From the IMG/VR virus record IMGVR_UViG_3300005618_000003, positions 1 to 58,392 of that record: 58,392 nucleotides of DNA; one strand, given 5' to 3'. The DNA is from a virus. Positions 6,509 to 13,893 of this stretch are shown here, one piece after another; the first letter of the stretch is position 1, and the number at the start of each line of letters is the position of its first letter. The position numbers and the translations under genes were made by a program. A model generated the notes under the pieces. It made no database searches and was not told the DNA's origin. It was given only the letters and a program-made list of their open reading frames with translations.

Positions 6509-6786
6509 GTCGCGGCCACACATGTCCACCTGGACCATTCGGAGCGTGGACTCATGGACTGTGGCGGCATGAGCACCAGCCTTGGTGCCCGGAGAATCCA
6601 AATCGAATTTCTGAAACACAGGGAGATCGTATGAGCAGACCATCTGGCTATTACTGGGTCCAGCACAGGGGCGATTGGAAGCCTGCTGAGTGGAGCGGTC
6701 GAGGCTACTGGAGCCTGATCGGTTATGACGGCCCCGTCGATGAAAGCGAAATTGACACCGTTGGAGAGGAAATAAGCCACGCATGA
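6505..6786 (+). CDS. small phage protein with GYYWV...W module
   Basis: The ATGA overlap supports a start at 6505, but the recognisable phage module (SGYYWVQHRGDWKPAEW ... GYWSLIGYD) begins at ATG 6631, which has its own GGGAG-type ribosome-binding site. The true product may therefore be only 51 residues, with 6505-6630 holding a separate Cys/His-rich peptide (HTCPPGPFGAW...HEHQPWC). The module occurs widely in phage early operons without a known role. Confidence 0.6.
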   Translation: MSRGHTCPPGPFGAWTHGLWRHEHQPWCPENPNRISETQGDRMSRPSGYYWVQHRGDWKPAEWSGRGYWSLIGYDGPVDESEIDTVGEEISHA

Positions 6787-6905
6787 AAACCCCTCCAGAA
6801 CTCGACCGGATAACCGATGCGGTGCTGGCATATAAACCAAAACCGAAGACAAAAGCGGCAAAGCGCCGGAAGCGAAAGAGGTTGCGCGATGCCAGGAAAG
6901 GCTAA
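6783..6905 (+). CDS. 40-residue basic peptide (KPKTKAAKRRKRKR)
   Basis: ATGA-coupled short gene. The first half is a helix (PELDRITDAVLAYKP) and the second half is almost all Lys, Arg and Ala. Similar short VLAYKPKPK-type tails occur in other phage proteins. Nucleic-acid binding is likely from charge alone. No function is known. Confidence 0.6.
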   Translation: MKTPPELDRITDAVLAYKPKPKTKAAKRRKRKRLRDARKG

Positions 6906-6913
6906 AGGGAGTC

Positions 6914-7159
6914 ATGTATATAATTCCCCTCGGCTGGGGATGGGGCGACACGCTGATCGAAGCTTTGCGTCTCATGATCCGCTTCTGTGAATCCGAGGCG
7001 GCGAAGAATTTGGAGTTGGCGGCAAAGTTCCTGCGCGATCCATCGATTCAGAATGTCGAGGCGCCGGAACTCTACTGGCATAACGTCAAACTCGCGCAGA
7101 AGTGGGGCGAGAAGCGTGCGGTACTGGTTGAGGCCGCGGCGAAGTTGAAGCAGTTGTAA
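6914..7159 (+). CDS. hypothetical protein (81 aa)
   Basis: ATG 6914 follows AAGGGAG. The start is hydrophobic (MYIIPLGWGWGDTL) and the rest is a helical, charged protein (KNLELAAKFLRDPSIQNVEAPELYWHNVKLAQKWGEKRAVLVEAAAKLKQL). No family is recognised. The codon use and length look genuine, and it fits the spacing of the operon. Confidence 0.6.
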   Translation: MYIIPLGWGWGDTLIEALRLMIRFCESEAAKNLELAAKFLRDPSIQNVEAPELYWHNVKLAQKWGEKRAVLVEAAAKLKQL

Positions 7160-7190
7160 CGGGACTTGGTTTGGGGTTGGAGGGGTGAGG

Positions 7191-7748
7191 ATGTCAGTTG
7201 GAATTTTGAAACCGGGGACGGCGATCCCCACCGCATTTAAGGGAATAACGTACCGATCGCGGCTAGAAGCAAACGTCGCTCAGTTTCTATATGACCTGGG
7301 GCTCAAATTCGAATATGAGTCTGATTCGTTCCTGATCGACGGCTCGCATTACGCTCCCGATTTCTACCTGCCAGATGTAGATCGGTACGTGGAAGTGCGC
7401 GGCTATGTTACTGAGACCTCGGAAGCGATTTTGGAGGGCTTCGCGAAGCAGAGGGGCGATCTATTCGTATTTTACTCAGACAAGGCCGAGCACCTCGAAT
7501 ATCTACGCGATCAGGACGAGGTTTTCAGATGGGGACTGACTGCCACGATCTGCGACGATAGCCACGCCAGTTTAGCCACCCTGGGGCGTTCCCTGCGTGG
7601 CGATGGCTCCCCGTGCTGGTTTTGCCGAACCTACGGCCACGATAATTACCGGCATTTGGCGCAAATGGAAGTTGTGATGCGTTCCGGGGTGCCTGTCCTA
7701 GTTACGGAGGTCGGGAAGACGATCCAGGGTTTGGATTCCAGGGGATGA
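7191..7748 (+). CDS. PD-(D/E)XK-type nuclease
   Basis: The 186-residue protein has the hallmarks of a restriction-endonuclease-like fold: YRSRLEANVAQFLYDLGLKFEYES (Glu in the first helix), YAPDFYLPD (catalytic Asp) and YVEVRGY (ExK-like Glu-Val-Arg). This arrangement resembles DUF1064, Vsr-like and MmcB-like nucleases. The third catalytic residue is Arg where Lys is usual, so activity is uncertain. ATG 7191 is preferred because of the GGAGGGGTGAGG ribosome-binding stretch; GTG 7185 lies within it. It overlaps the next gene by ATGA. A role in phage replication or in degrading host DNA is inferred. Confidence 0.7.
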   Translation: MSVGILKPGTAIPTAFKGITYRSRLEANVAQFLYDLGLKFEYESDSFLIDGSHYAPDFYLPDVDRYVEVRGYVTETSEAILEGFAKQRGDLFVFYSDKAEHLEYLRDQDEVFRWGLTATICDDSHASLATLGRSLRGDGSPCWFCRTYGHDNYRHLAQMEVVMRSGVPVLVTEVGKTIQGLDSRG

Positions 7749-8587
7749 AGAAGCCAAGTCTGCAGTTCTATCCAGGGGACTGGCGGAAGGACCCCTCGGT
7801 AAATTGCCTGTCCCTGGCTGCGCGCGGGCTGTGGTTTGAAATGCTGATACTTATGCATGAGTCTCCGCGGCGCGGCTACCTCGCCCTCAACGCGCAACAA
7901 TTGGCGCGGTCAGTCGGCGCCAGTTTGGCGGAAACGCGCCTCCGGCTGAAGGAACTCGAAAACGCCCAGACCTATTCGGTTGACGGCGAGGGGATGATCT
8001 TCAACCGCCGGATGGTGCGGGATGAGGAAATCTCAGAGGTGCGGTCCAGAGCCGGTAAGTCTGGGGCTGAAAATAGATGGCAAAACGATAGCAAACCAGA
8101 TAGCAAAAATAAAACTTTGCCACATCCCTATGAAGGTGAAGTAGAAGTAGAAACTGAAGTTGAAAAACTCAAAGAACCCGAGGTCGAAGAAATTTTTGCT
8201 GAACTCTCAGCGCTCTACATTTCCGCCGGGTTGCCAATCCCGCCAAAACACAAACAACTATGCATCCAGTTGATTTTAAGTATCCCGGAAGGTAAGCGCA
8301 CCTGGGTTGCCCGTTACGTGAGGCACATGCTGAAAAGTGGCCGATGGAGCTCGGCCGCCAAGACCAAGAGCCTAAAGAATCTGCTTATTGACGGCGATTG
8401 GGAAGTCCCGATAATCGAGCGGGCCGTAGGCGCCAGCAGTCCCGATTCCCGCCGGCAGAACGCCGCGGAACGCGACAAGCAGGCCTTCGAGAAAAGCTAC
8501 GAGGAATGGCTGCAATCCAACCCCGGCAAGACTCGCGACGACTACGTTGACTGGAGCCTCGAACAGGCTTCGAGGATGACGGCATGA
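7745..8587 (+). CDS. DUF1376-like replication protein (putative helicase loader or initiator)
   Basis: The N-terminal domain PSLQFYPGDWRKDPSVNCLSLAARGLWFEMLILMHESP is the signature of the DUF1376 / replisome-organiser-like winged-helix domain found at the start of many phage replication proteins. A Lys/Glu-rich linker (about residues 115-150) and a C-terminal helical region with a typical loader-like ending (EWLQSNPGKTRDDYVDW) follow. It probably binds the phage origin or recruits the host helicase. No separate helicase or polymerase gene is seen, so the phage must rely on host replication machinery. A single-strand annealing pathway is encoded at 52738-54185. Confidence 0.7.
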   Translation: MKKPSLQFYPGDWRKDPSVNCLSLAARGLWFEMLILMHESPRRGYLALNAQQLARSVGASLAETRLRLKELENAQTYSVDGEGMIFNRRMVRDEEISEVRSRAGKSGAENRWQNDSKPDSKNKTLPHPYEGEVEVETEVEKLKEPEVEEIFAELSALYISAGLPIPPKHKQLCIQLILSIPEGKRTWVARYVRHMLKSGRWSSAAKTKSLKNLLIDGDWEVPIIERAVGASSPDSRRQNAAERDKQAFEKSYEEWLQSNPGKTRDDYVDWSLEQASRMTA

Positions 8588-8769
8588 CCGACCTCCTGAA
8601 CGCATTTCCGCAGTACGCCGACTGTATGCTATGTTCCGACCGCGGCATCGTCGACCACACCGGCCGCTTTGAATTCTGCCTCTGCCCAGCCGGCCAACGT
8701 CGCGCCCTAACCGACCCTACCGCCTGCCATTCCGCGAACGAGGCTCGCGTGAAGATTGGAGCGGCATAG
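8584..8769 (+). CDS. small cysteine-rich protein, DnaJ-like zinc knuckle
   Basis: A 61-residue protein with CMLCSDRGIV and FCLCPAGQR, i.e. two CxxC or CxC pairs followed by Gly, as in DnaJ zinc-finger repeats. It is ATGA-coupled to the replication gene, which fits an accessory role in replication. The function is inferred only from position and zinc-binding pattern. Confidence 0.6.
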   Translation: MTDLLNAFPQYADCMLCSDRGIVDHTGRFEFCLCPAGQRRALTDPTACHSANEARVKIGAA

Positions 8770-8772
8770 ATC

Positions 8773-9306
8773 GTGAAAATACCATTCCCGGAGAACATCG
8801 ATCCGCAGAATAATGTGATCGCGTTCAAGCGTCCGAAGCGCGAAGAAAGCGGAACAATCAAGCCCGTAAGTAAGACCTACGAATCTTGTAAGCACGAGTC
8901 TGTTTATGTCGACGAAGGCAAGCGCGAGGTTACGTGCCAGGCCTGCAAGGCGATCCTAGACGCATTTCAAGTGTTGTATGAAATGGCGCTCAAGCAGCGG
9001 CGTTGGTTGCGGGAACTAGACGAGTGGGAAGCGCGGCGCGACTCAATGCTGTCCCACCGCTATGACGAGCAGTGGGCAAAGGAAAAGGCAGAGATAAGCT
9101 CGCCACCTACCGACCCAGAGACGCTACTGGTTTGGGAAACTTTCCGAGATTATTTTAAGGGGAAATTCGTAGCGATGTATTCTCGCAAAATGCGCCTACG
9201 AAACGGCCCACAGTGGTATGGCCGCTCCAATTATGGGGGCACGGTTTCTTTCGAATATGCGCGCCAGCAACTTGTCCAAAAACTGATAACACCGAGCGGC
9301 AAGTGA
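8773..9306 (+). CDS. phage protein with zinc-ribbon domain (177 aa)
   Basis: GTG start at 8773. Residues 39-65 (SCKHESVYVDEGKREVTCQACKAILD) form a C-x-H...CxxC zinc ribbon that is followed by long helices rich in Arg, Trp and Glu. This ribbon-plus-helix layout recurs in phage replication regions. The Arg-rich C-terminus suggests nucleic-acid contact. No enzyme motif is visible. Confidence 0.6.
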   Translation: MKIPFPENIDPQNNVIAFKRPKREESGTIKPVSKTYESCKHESVYVDEGKREVTCQACKAILDAFQVLYEMALKQRRWLRELDEWEARRDSMLSHRYDEQWAKEKAEISSPPTDPETLLVWETFRDYFKGKFVAMYSRKMRLRNGPQWYGRSNYGGTVSFEYARQQLVQKLITPSGK

Positions 9307-9307
9307 C

Positions 9308-9532
9308 ATGGCCGCCGCCCTCCAACTCATGCGAGTAACCAGGAACCCAGCCGAAGATCCGCAGCCCGGCGACGAGTTCCGTGTGCCCGGCGGCTTCCCA
9401 CGCAAGATAGTAGCCCGCGAACCCAACCGCGTGCGCGTGGAGTACGGGGATCGACGGATATGGCTGCGGCTGGACGTGTGGCGGCGGAAGTGCGCGGTGA
9501 AGGAGATTGTGCCGATGGGGCAGCGTTCATGA
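9308..9532 (+). CDS. hypothetical protein (74 aa)
   Basis: One base after the preceding stop. A small basic beta-rich protein (DEFRVPGGFPRKIVAREPNRVRVEYGDRRIWLRLDVWRRK) resembling an SH3- or KOW-like fold. It overlaps the next start by ATGA. No function is assigned. Confidence 0.55.
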   Translation: MAAALQLMRVTRNPAEDPQPGDEFRVPGGFPRKIVAREPNRVRVEYGDRRIWLRLDVWRRKCAVKEIVPMGQRS

Positions 9533-10143
9533 AGGCACCATTCCCTTGGTTCGGCGGCAAGTCTCGCGTGGCGCATCTCGTTTGGGATCGCTTCGGCAAT
9601 GTGCCGAATTATGTCGAGCCGTTCTTTGGCAGCGGGGCCGTGCTTCTAGACCGTCCGCACGCTCCGCATACCGAAACGATAAATATGCGGGAACTGGCCG
9701 AACGCCTCAGGCGCGTTCGGGTCTGTTGTGGAAACTGGGACCGTATCTGCGGCCCTTCGCCAACCATCAAGCATGGCATCACGGGTGTTTTCCTCGATCC
9801 ACCTTATGCGGACGCAGCCGACCGCACTCAGGATCTATACGCCGCCGATTATGGCGACGTCGCGCACGCTGTGCGCTCCTGGGCGGTGGAGTGGTGAAAC
9901 CACCGGGACATGCGCATCGCGCTCTGTGGCTACGACGGCGAGCACGCTATGCCCGATTCTTGGGAGTGCGTAGAATGGAAGGCACGCGGTGGCTACGGTT
10001 CGCAGGGCGACGGGCGCGGGCGCGATAATGCCGGACGTGAGCGCATCTGGTTCTCGCCGCACTGCCTGAAGCCCAAGCAGGGATTATTTTCAGAACTCAT
10101 GGACGCCGAGGCCAGCGTGCCACGTGGAACATTCCGGCGGTAA
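9529..10143 (+). pseudogene. decayed Dam-like (D12 class) DNA adenine methyltransferase
   Basis: The frame begins with the D12-class motif PFPWFGGKS and has EPFFGSGAVLL (SAM binding) and FLDPPY (catalytic DPPY). It then meets a TGA stop at 9895-9897. The same frame continues after the stop with RIALCGYDGEH...WECVEWKARGGYGSQG...ERIWFSPHC, the usual C-terminus of these phage enzymes. In addition the middle is too short: ETIN joins directly to MRELAERLRRVRVCC, where intact relatives, as I recall them, have more than 100 residues including target recognition. So there is one large in-frame deletion plus a nonsense codon. The product is most likely inactive unless the 123-residue N-terminal fragment kept another role. 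Confidence 0.8.
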
Positions 10144-10284
10144 ATTGTTCTTGACAAACGCGCTCGTTTATAGCAACCTTCTATCCCAACAGGACAATTT
10201 CATCCCAATACCGCCGGACCAGCGGCGCAGAAGGCAAGCACTAGCACCCCACTGGGTATTTTTCCGCGCAACTTTTACGCTCAA
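10144..10284 (+). other. intergenic gap with an isolated TTGACA
   Basis: About 140 bases without a convincing gene. A perfect -35 hexamer TTGACA lies at 10151-10156, but no good -10 hexamer follows at 16-18 bp. The 65-residue frame crossing here has no protein-like character. It may be a weak or activator-dependent promoter for the following small genes. Confidence 0.35.
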
Positions 10285-10683
10285 ATGGCCCTACTCGCAG
10301 CATCCAGAATCCCCAACCTGATCGCATTCGCACTGCAAGCCCTCGGCCCGTTGCCGTCGTCCAGCTACACGCTGAAGATTATCGACCAAGCCGGGAAAGA
10401 CTGGAAAACAGTTTCGGCAGATGAAGCGATCGCGTTAGCGAACAAAGGCCAGATTATCGGCAAGGGCTCGGAATCTCGGCTGAAGTACGGCATTTTGGCG
10501 GCGGATTATTTCGACGCCCAACTGACGATCGAAGAAGCAAAAGCGCCACCCATTGCCCGCAAGAAACACATTTCGCTGGATATTCCCATCGCGGAAGCCA
10601 ACTTCACCGTAAAGCACGTAAATGAGCCAACCGGCCAATACTTCGAACACCGCAATGACGTTTGCTTCACATACCACCGTTAG
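10285..10683 (+). CDS. hypothetical protein (132 aa)
   Basis: The protein has a hydrophobic N-terminus and a central segment KDWKTVSADEAIALANKGQIIGKGSESRLKYGILAAD that looks like a small alpha/beta domain. No Shine-Dalgarno sequence is visible before ATG 10285, so an internal start is possible. No family is recognised. Confidence 0.45.
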   Translation: MALLAASRIPNLIAFALQALGPLPSSSYTLKIIDQAGKDWKTVSADEAIALANKGQIIGKGSESRLKYGILAADYFDAQLTIEEAKAPPIARKKHISLDIPIAEANFTVKHVNEPTGQYFEHRNDVCFTYHR

Positions 10684-10690
10684 AAGCGGA

Positions 10691-10867
10691 ATGAGCGACC
10701 ACGCCTTCGCCATCGCCTTGAAGGAAGAATACAAGTCATTGCGCTGCTTGCACAAACCGCGATTGGCTCCGTTCGAATACGCTGGCGCAATCCGCTACGG
10801 GTCGGTGCGGTCGTTGAAGTTCGAGTTCCCGGAGATGGTTGCGATGGAAAGCGCGGAAGCGGCGTGA
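10691..10867 (+). CDS. hypothetical protein (58 aa)
   Basis: A short basic protein (MSDHAFAIALKEEYKSLRCLHKPRLAPFEYAGAIRYGSVRSLKFEFPEM...). The same frame is open from ATG 10622, but ATG 10691 avoids a long overlap with the preceding gene. It couples to the next gene by a GTGA overlap. The function is unknown. Confidence 0.5.
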   Translation: MSDHAFAIALKEEYKSLRCLHKPRLAPFEYAGAIRYGSVRSLKFEFPEMVAMESAEAA

Positions 10868-11106
10868 AGGATTTAGCCGAAGCAGAATGGAACCGCCGCG
10901 ACCTGTACGCTCGGAAATTGTATCGCACCCTTGCTGATACCGTCATCTACTGCGGCCCAACCGACGGCCCGTACTTCCCGGCAGAGCAACCCGGCATTGT
11001 GGAGCGCATCGGCGAACGGATAAGCGTGCGTTATCCCTGGGGGTTGCATTATTTTGCGGCGGAGAATTTGAAGGTGGTCGGGAAGGCGATGAGGGCGGCG
11101 GCGTGA
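10864..11106 (+). CDS. hypothetical protein (80 aa)
   Basis: GTGA-coupled gene. The N-terminus is helical, then VIYCGPTDGPYFPAEQPGIVERIGERISVRYPWGLHYFAAENLKVV forms a likely beta-barrel-like module, a sort seen in small phage proteins. No function can be assigned. Confidence 0.55.
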   Translation: MKDLAEAEWNRRDLYARKLYRTLADTVIYCGPTDGPYFPAEQPGIVERIGERISVRYPWGLHYFAAENLKVVGKAMRAAA

Positions 11107-11168
11107 GCTGCGATTCGCCAATTCTAGCGTTGCTCTACATCTTGGCCTACTGCATTTTATGGAGATAA
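11103..11168 (+). CDS. 21-residue hydrophobic peptide
   Basis: GTGA-coupled very short frame with one hydrophobic stretch (ILALLYILAYCILW). Its end overlaps the next small membrane-protein gene. It could be a translation-coupling leader or a minute membrane peptide. Confidence 0.3.
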   Translation: MSCDSPILALLYILAYCILWR

Positions 11169-11242
11169 TCGGCTATGCACTGCTGGCATTATGCGGCTGC
11201 CTGATTGTGTGGTACTTTGCGCGACCGAAGGCGAAGAGATGA
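11159..11242 (+). CDS. 27-residue single-span membrane peptide
   Basis: One transmembrane helix (IIGYALLALCGCLIVWYFA) followed by a basic tail (RPKAKR), giving an N-out/C-in topology prediction. It overlaps its neighbours by a few bases on both sides, consistent with translational coupling. The function is unknown. Confidence 0.45.
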   Translation: MEIIGYALLALCGCLIVWYFARPKAKR

Positions 11243-11331
11243 GCACGCTAAACATTTTCGTCTGGTTATTTGGCGGTTGGAGCTTCGGATTTCTGCTGGC
11301 ACATTCGCTGTTTAGATTCTTCGGAAAGTGA
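11239..11331 (+). CDS. 30-residue single-span membrane peptide
   Basis: ATGA overlap with the previous peptide and GTGA overlap with the HNH gene. One hydrophobic helix (FVWLFGGWSFGFLLAHSLF) spans most of it. With 11159-11242 it forms a pair of mini membrane proteins directly before the packaging module. Confidence 0.45.
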   Translation: MSTLNIFVWLFGGWSFGFLLAHSLFRFFGK

Positions 11332-11714
11332 AGCCTTGCTCCGAGCCGAATTGTCCAGAACTCCTAGAGATCGGCCGACCATCTAAATGCAAGAAGCACA
11401 CAGCGGAACGCAAGCGCGGAAAGCCGGGTAGAATTGGTCGCAGCGCCGGCGGCTACGATGCGGCTTGGAATCGCCTTCGCCAAATGAAGCTGGCCGCAAA
11501 TCCGTGGTGTGAAATCAAGAATCTATGCCGGGAATCTCCGTTGATATTGCAGGTGGCGACCGAAGTGGATCACATCGAACCGATAGCGAAGCATCCTGAG
11601 TTGCGGCTCGTGTGGTCCAACCTACAGAGCGCGTGTCGCCCTTGCCACTCCGCCAAGACGCTTAATGAATTGAGACGACCGGCAAATAATACCGGGGCCG
11701 TAGTAGATCCTTGA
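11328..11714 (+). CDS. HNH endonuclease (packaging-associated)
   Basis: A 128-residue protein beginning with a Cys-rich strand (CSEPNCPELLEIGRPSKCKKH) and ending in the HNH core TEVDHIEPIAKH...NLQSACRPCHSAKT. The H-N-H residues and CxxC zinc ligands are present. HNH proteins encoded next to the terminase genes of HK97-like phages help the large terminase cleave concatemers during packaging. The location immediately before terS supports that role. The start is GTG 11328, in a GTGA overlap. Confidence 0.88.
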   Translation: MKPCSEPNCPELLEIGRPSKCKKHTAERKRGKPGRIGRSAGGYDAAWNRLRQMKLAANPWCEIKNLCRESPLILQVATEVDHIEPIAKHPELRLVWSNLQSACRPCHSAKTLNELRRPANNTGAVVDP

Positions 11715-11780
11715 AAGTTTGGCACCCCGCAGCGCTGGCGCAGCCACGCGCGCAAATCGTCAAAATGAAAAAGTTTGAAA

Positions 11781-12254
11781 ATGGCTAGACCTCCAACCCC
11801 TATATCCGTCAAGCGCTTAAAAGGGGATACCCGCCAGCGCGGGGCCAAGAAATTCGAGGAGTCTCTCCGTGGAACTTGGGAGCCGAAGCGCGGGCGCCCC
11901 AAATTTCCGGTCGGCTTGCTATTCAGCGCCATAGCCGGTGAAGATGCTTCTGCCGCTGCAACGCGAAAATCCCGACTTGCGCTTGCTCGCGCTCACTGGA
12001 AGTACGTCGCTGACCAATTGGAGCCGGAAGGCAAGTTGGCGCTGGTGGATGAGGGCATTCTGACCGGGCTGTCCCTCAGCTACGCCCTAATGATCGAGAC
12101 CGGCCGCGATGGCAATACCGCAGCCTACGATAAGGCCGTCCAGCGTTACATGCAGGCCGCCGACCGGATGGGGCTGAGCGAGTCCGCGCGCGTCCGCATC
12201 CCCGGCAAGGGCCAGGAAGCCAGCGACCCGATGATGGCCGAGATGTGTGGCTGA
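11781..12254 (+). CDS. terS: terminase small subunit, P27 family
   Basis: Binds the packaging initiation site and recruits the large terminase. The protein has the P27-family start MARPPTPISVKRLKGDTRQRG and a helical C-terminal half ending in YMQAADRMGLSESARVRI, both characteristic. ATG 11781 is used; TTG 11775 is in frame. It overlaps terL by eight bases, as usual for the pair. Confidence 0.88.
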   Translation: MARPPTPISVKRLKGDTRQRGAKKFEESLRGTWEPKRGRPKFPVGLLFSAIAGEDASAAATRKSRLALARAHWKYVADQLEPEGKLALVDEGILTGLSLSYALMIETGRDGNTAAYDKAVQRYMQAADRMGLSESARVRIPGKGQEASDPMMAEMCG

Positions 12255-13890
12255 CAAGAAACTCGATCTTTGTGCATTCTGCGATGCGCCGACGTGGTGT
12301 TACTCAAGCCCAAAGGGGCCAATGTGCGGCGCTTGCAGGATCGAGAAGTTTTTCGATAAGGTTCTTTTCGCGCCCCTCGGCTTCCGGCTGCTCAATTGGC
12401 AAAGACATGACCTCCGGAAGATCTACGGCAATGTTGACGTCGACCGCGGCATCCGTCGATACAAACGCGCCTACGTTGAAGTCCCCAAAAAGAACGGCAA
12501 GAGCTTCCTGCTCGGCGGACTCCCGATCTACCACCTGCTCATTGAAGGCGAAGAATTGAATAATCCGGAAGCATACGGCGCGGCCTCAGCGAAGGACCAG
12601 GCCTCCATCGTGTATCGAGCGGCGACACGCCTAATTGAGGGCAACCAGCACCTGAAAGACCGCCTGAAGGTGCTTCCGAGCACCCGGAGGATCGTCCGCA
12701 AGGACGGACACGGTTTTTATTCGGTGCTTTCGGCCGACGGTGACCTGCAGGACGGCATCGAACCCTCACTGGGGCTGCTCGACGAGCTCCACCGTTTCAA
12801 GACCGCCAAGGCCAAAACGTTGCGCGACGTCATCATTTCGGGAACGATTGCGCGTCCGGAGTCGCTAATCTTTGAAATCACCACGGCAGGCGACGTCTAC
12901 GATTCTCCGATCTGCTGGTCGGAGCATGAATACGCCCGCCAGGTGATCGCCGGCAGCCTTAAGTCAGACACGTTCTACCCAGCGATCTATGCCGCGAACG
13001 AAGAGCGGCTGAAATCAGACCCAGAATACTGGAAGTCGCGCCAGTTCCGGGTCGACGCCAACCCCTCACATGAGGATAACGGCGGATTCCTGAAAGATGA
13101 GCAGATCAAGGCCATCTGTGATGAGGCGCTCGATAAGCCGGCAGAGCAAGCGTCGTACCAGCGCTACCACGGTAACGTATGGGGCCAGAAGGTCGACCGC
13201 TGGATGCCTTCAGACGCTTGGCTGGCGTGCGGAAAGCCTTTGCGGCCATTGATCGACAGGGACTGCTATCTCGGGGTCGATCTGTCGTCCACAACCGCCA
13301 TGACGGGCCTCGTAGCCGTGTTTCCGGCCGCTGACGGCACGCTCGATGTGCTTTCGAATGTCTGGATACCCGAAGGCCGGCAGTCTCAGATCCAAAAGCG
13401 TGTCCACCAGAACCTAGCCGAATGGGTAGGCGGCGGGTTCTTGGAGACCACGCCTGGGCCGGTTATCAATTACGACGTCATCCGGAAACGCATCGACGCC
13501 TTGTCCGCTGTCTACAAGGTAAAGGAAATCTGTTACGACCCCTGGAACGCCTCGCAGTTCATTCAGCAGCTCGTCGACGCTGGATACCGGTGCATTGAGA
13601 TCCGACAGGGCCCCCCGACGCTCTCCGGAGCGATGAAGTACCTGATGGATAAGACGCTCGAGGGCAAGCTCAGGCACGGAAACCATCCGGTGATGAACTG
13701 GCACATGGACTGCGTGACGGCTCGGGCCGATGCCAATGGCAACATCGCGCCAGACCGCGGGCGGCTGGAGAGCGAAGGCAAGCGAATCGATCTCGCGTCT
13801 GCTCTCGTCACGGCGCTCGCCCGTTATATCCGGATAGCTGGTGCCGAATCCGCATACGCCAAGCTCGACGCCGATCAAATCGCCATCTAA
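12247..13890 (+). CDS. terL: terminase large subunit
   Basis: ATP-driven packaging motor and nuclease. The N-terminal ATPase has a Walker A-like VPKKNGKSFLLGG (about residues 79-91) and a Walker B GLLDELHRF. The C-terminal nuclease domain shows YLGVDLSSTTAMTGLVAVF and later conserved acidic positions (CYDPWNASQF). The length of 547 residues is normal for the HK97-like / Terminase_1 family. A Cys pair near the N-terminus (CAFC...CGAC) is an added zinc knuckle seen in some members. The start is GTG 12247. Confidence 0.95.
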   Translation: MADKKLDLCAFCDAPTWCYSSPKGPMCGACRIEKFFDKVLFAPLGFRLLNWQRHDLRKIYGNVDVDRGIRRYKRAYVEVPKKNGKSFLLGGLPIYHLLIEGEELNNPEAYGAASAKDQASIVYRAATRLIEGNQHLKDRLKVLPSTRRIVRKDGHGFYSVLSADGDLQDGIEPSLGLLDELHRFKTAKAKTLRDVIISGTIARPESLIFEITTAGDVYDSPICWSEHEYARQVIAGSLKSDTFYPAIYAANEERLKSDPEYWKSRQFRVDANPSHEDNGGFLKDEQIKAICDEALDKPAEQASYQRYHGNVWGQKVDRWMPSDAWLACGKPLRPLIDRDCYLGVDLSSTTAMTGLVAVFPAADGTLDVLSNVWIPEGRQSQIQKRVHQNLAEWVGGGFLETTPGPVINYDVIRKRIDALSAVYKVKEICYDPWNASQFIQQLVDAGYRCIEIRQGPPTLSGAMKYLMDKTLEGKLRHGNHPVMNWHMDCVTARADANGNIAPDRGRLESEGKRIDLASALVTALARYIRIAGAESAYAKLDADQIAI

Positions 13891-13893
13891 ATC

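Noticed and set aside
4561-6975. Minus-strand open frame of 804 codons
   Set aside because: It lies antisense to the transposase and other well-supported, mutually coupled + strand genes, starts without a ribosome-binding site and gives no recognisable domain. It is a shadow caused by codon bias.
10151-10173. Promoter with perfect TTGACA
   Set aside because: No acceptable -10 hexamer at 16-18 bp downstream; kept only as a remark in the gap entry.
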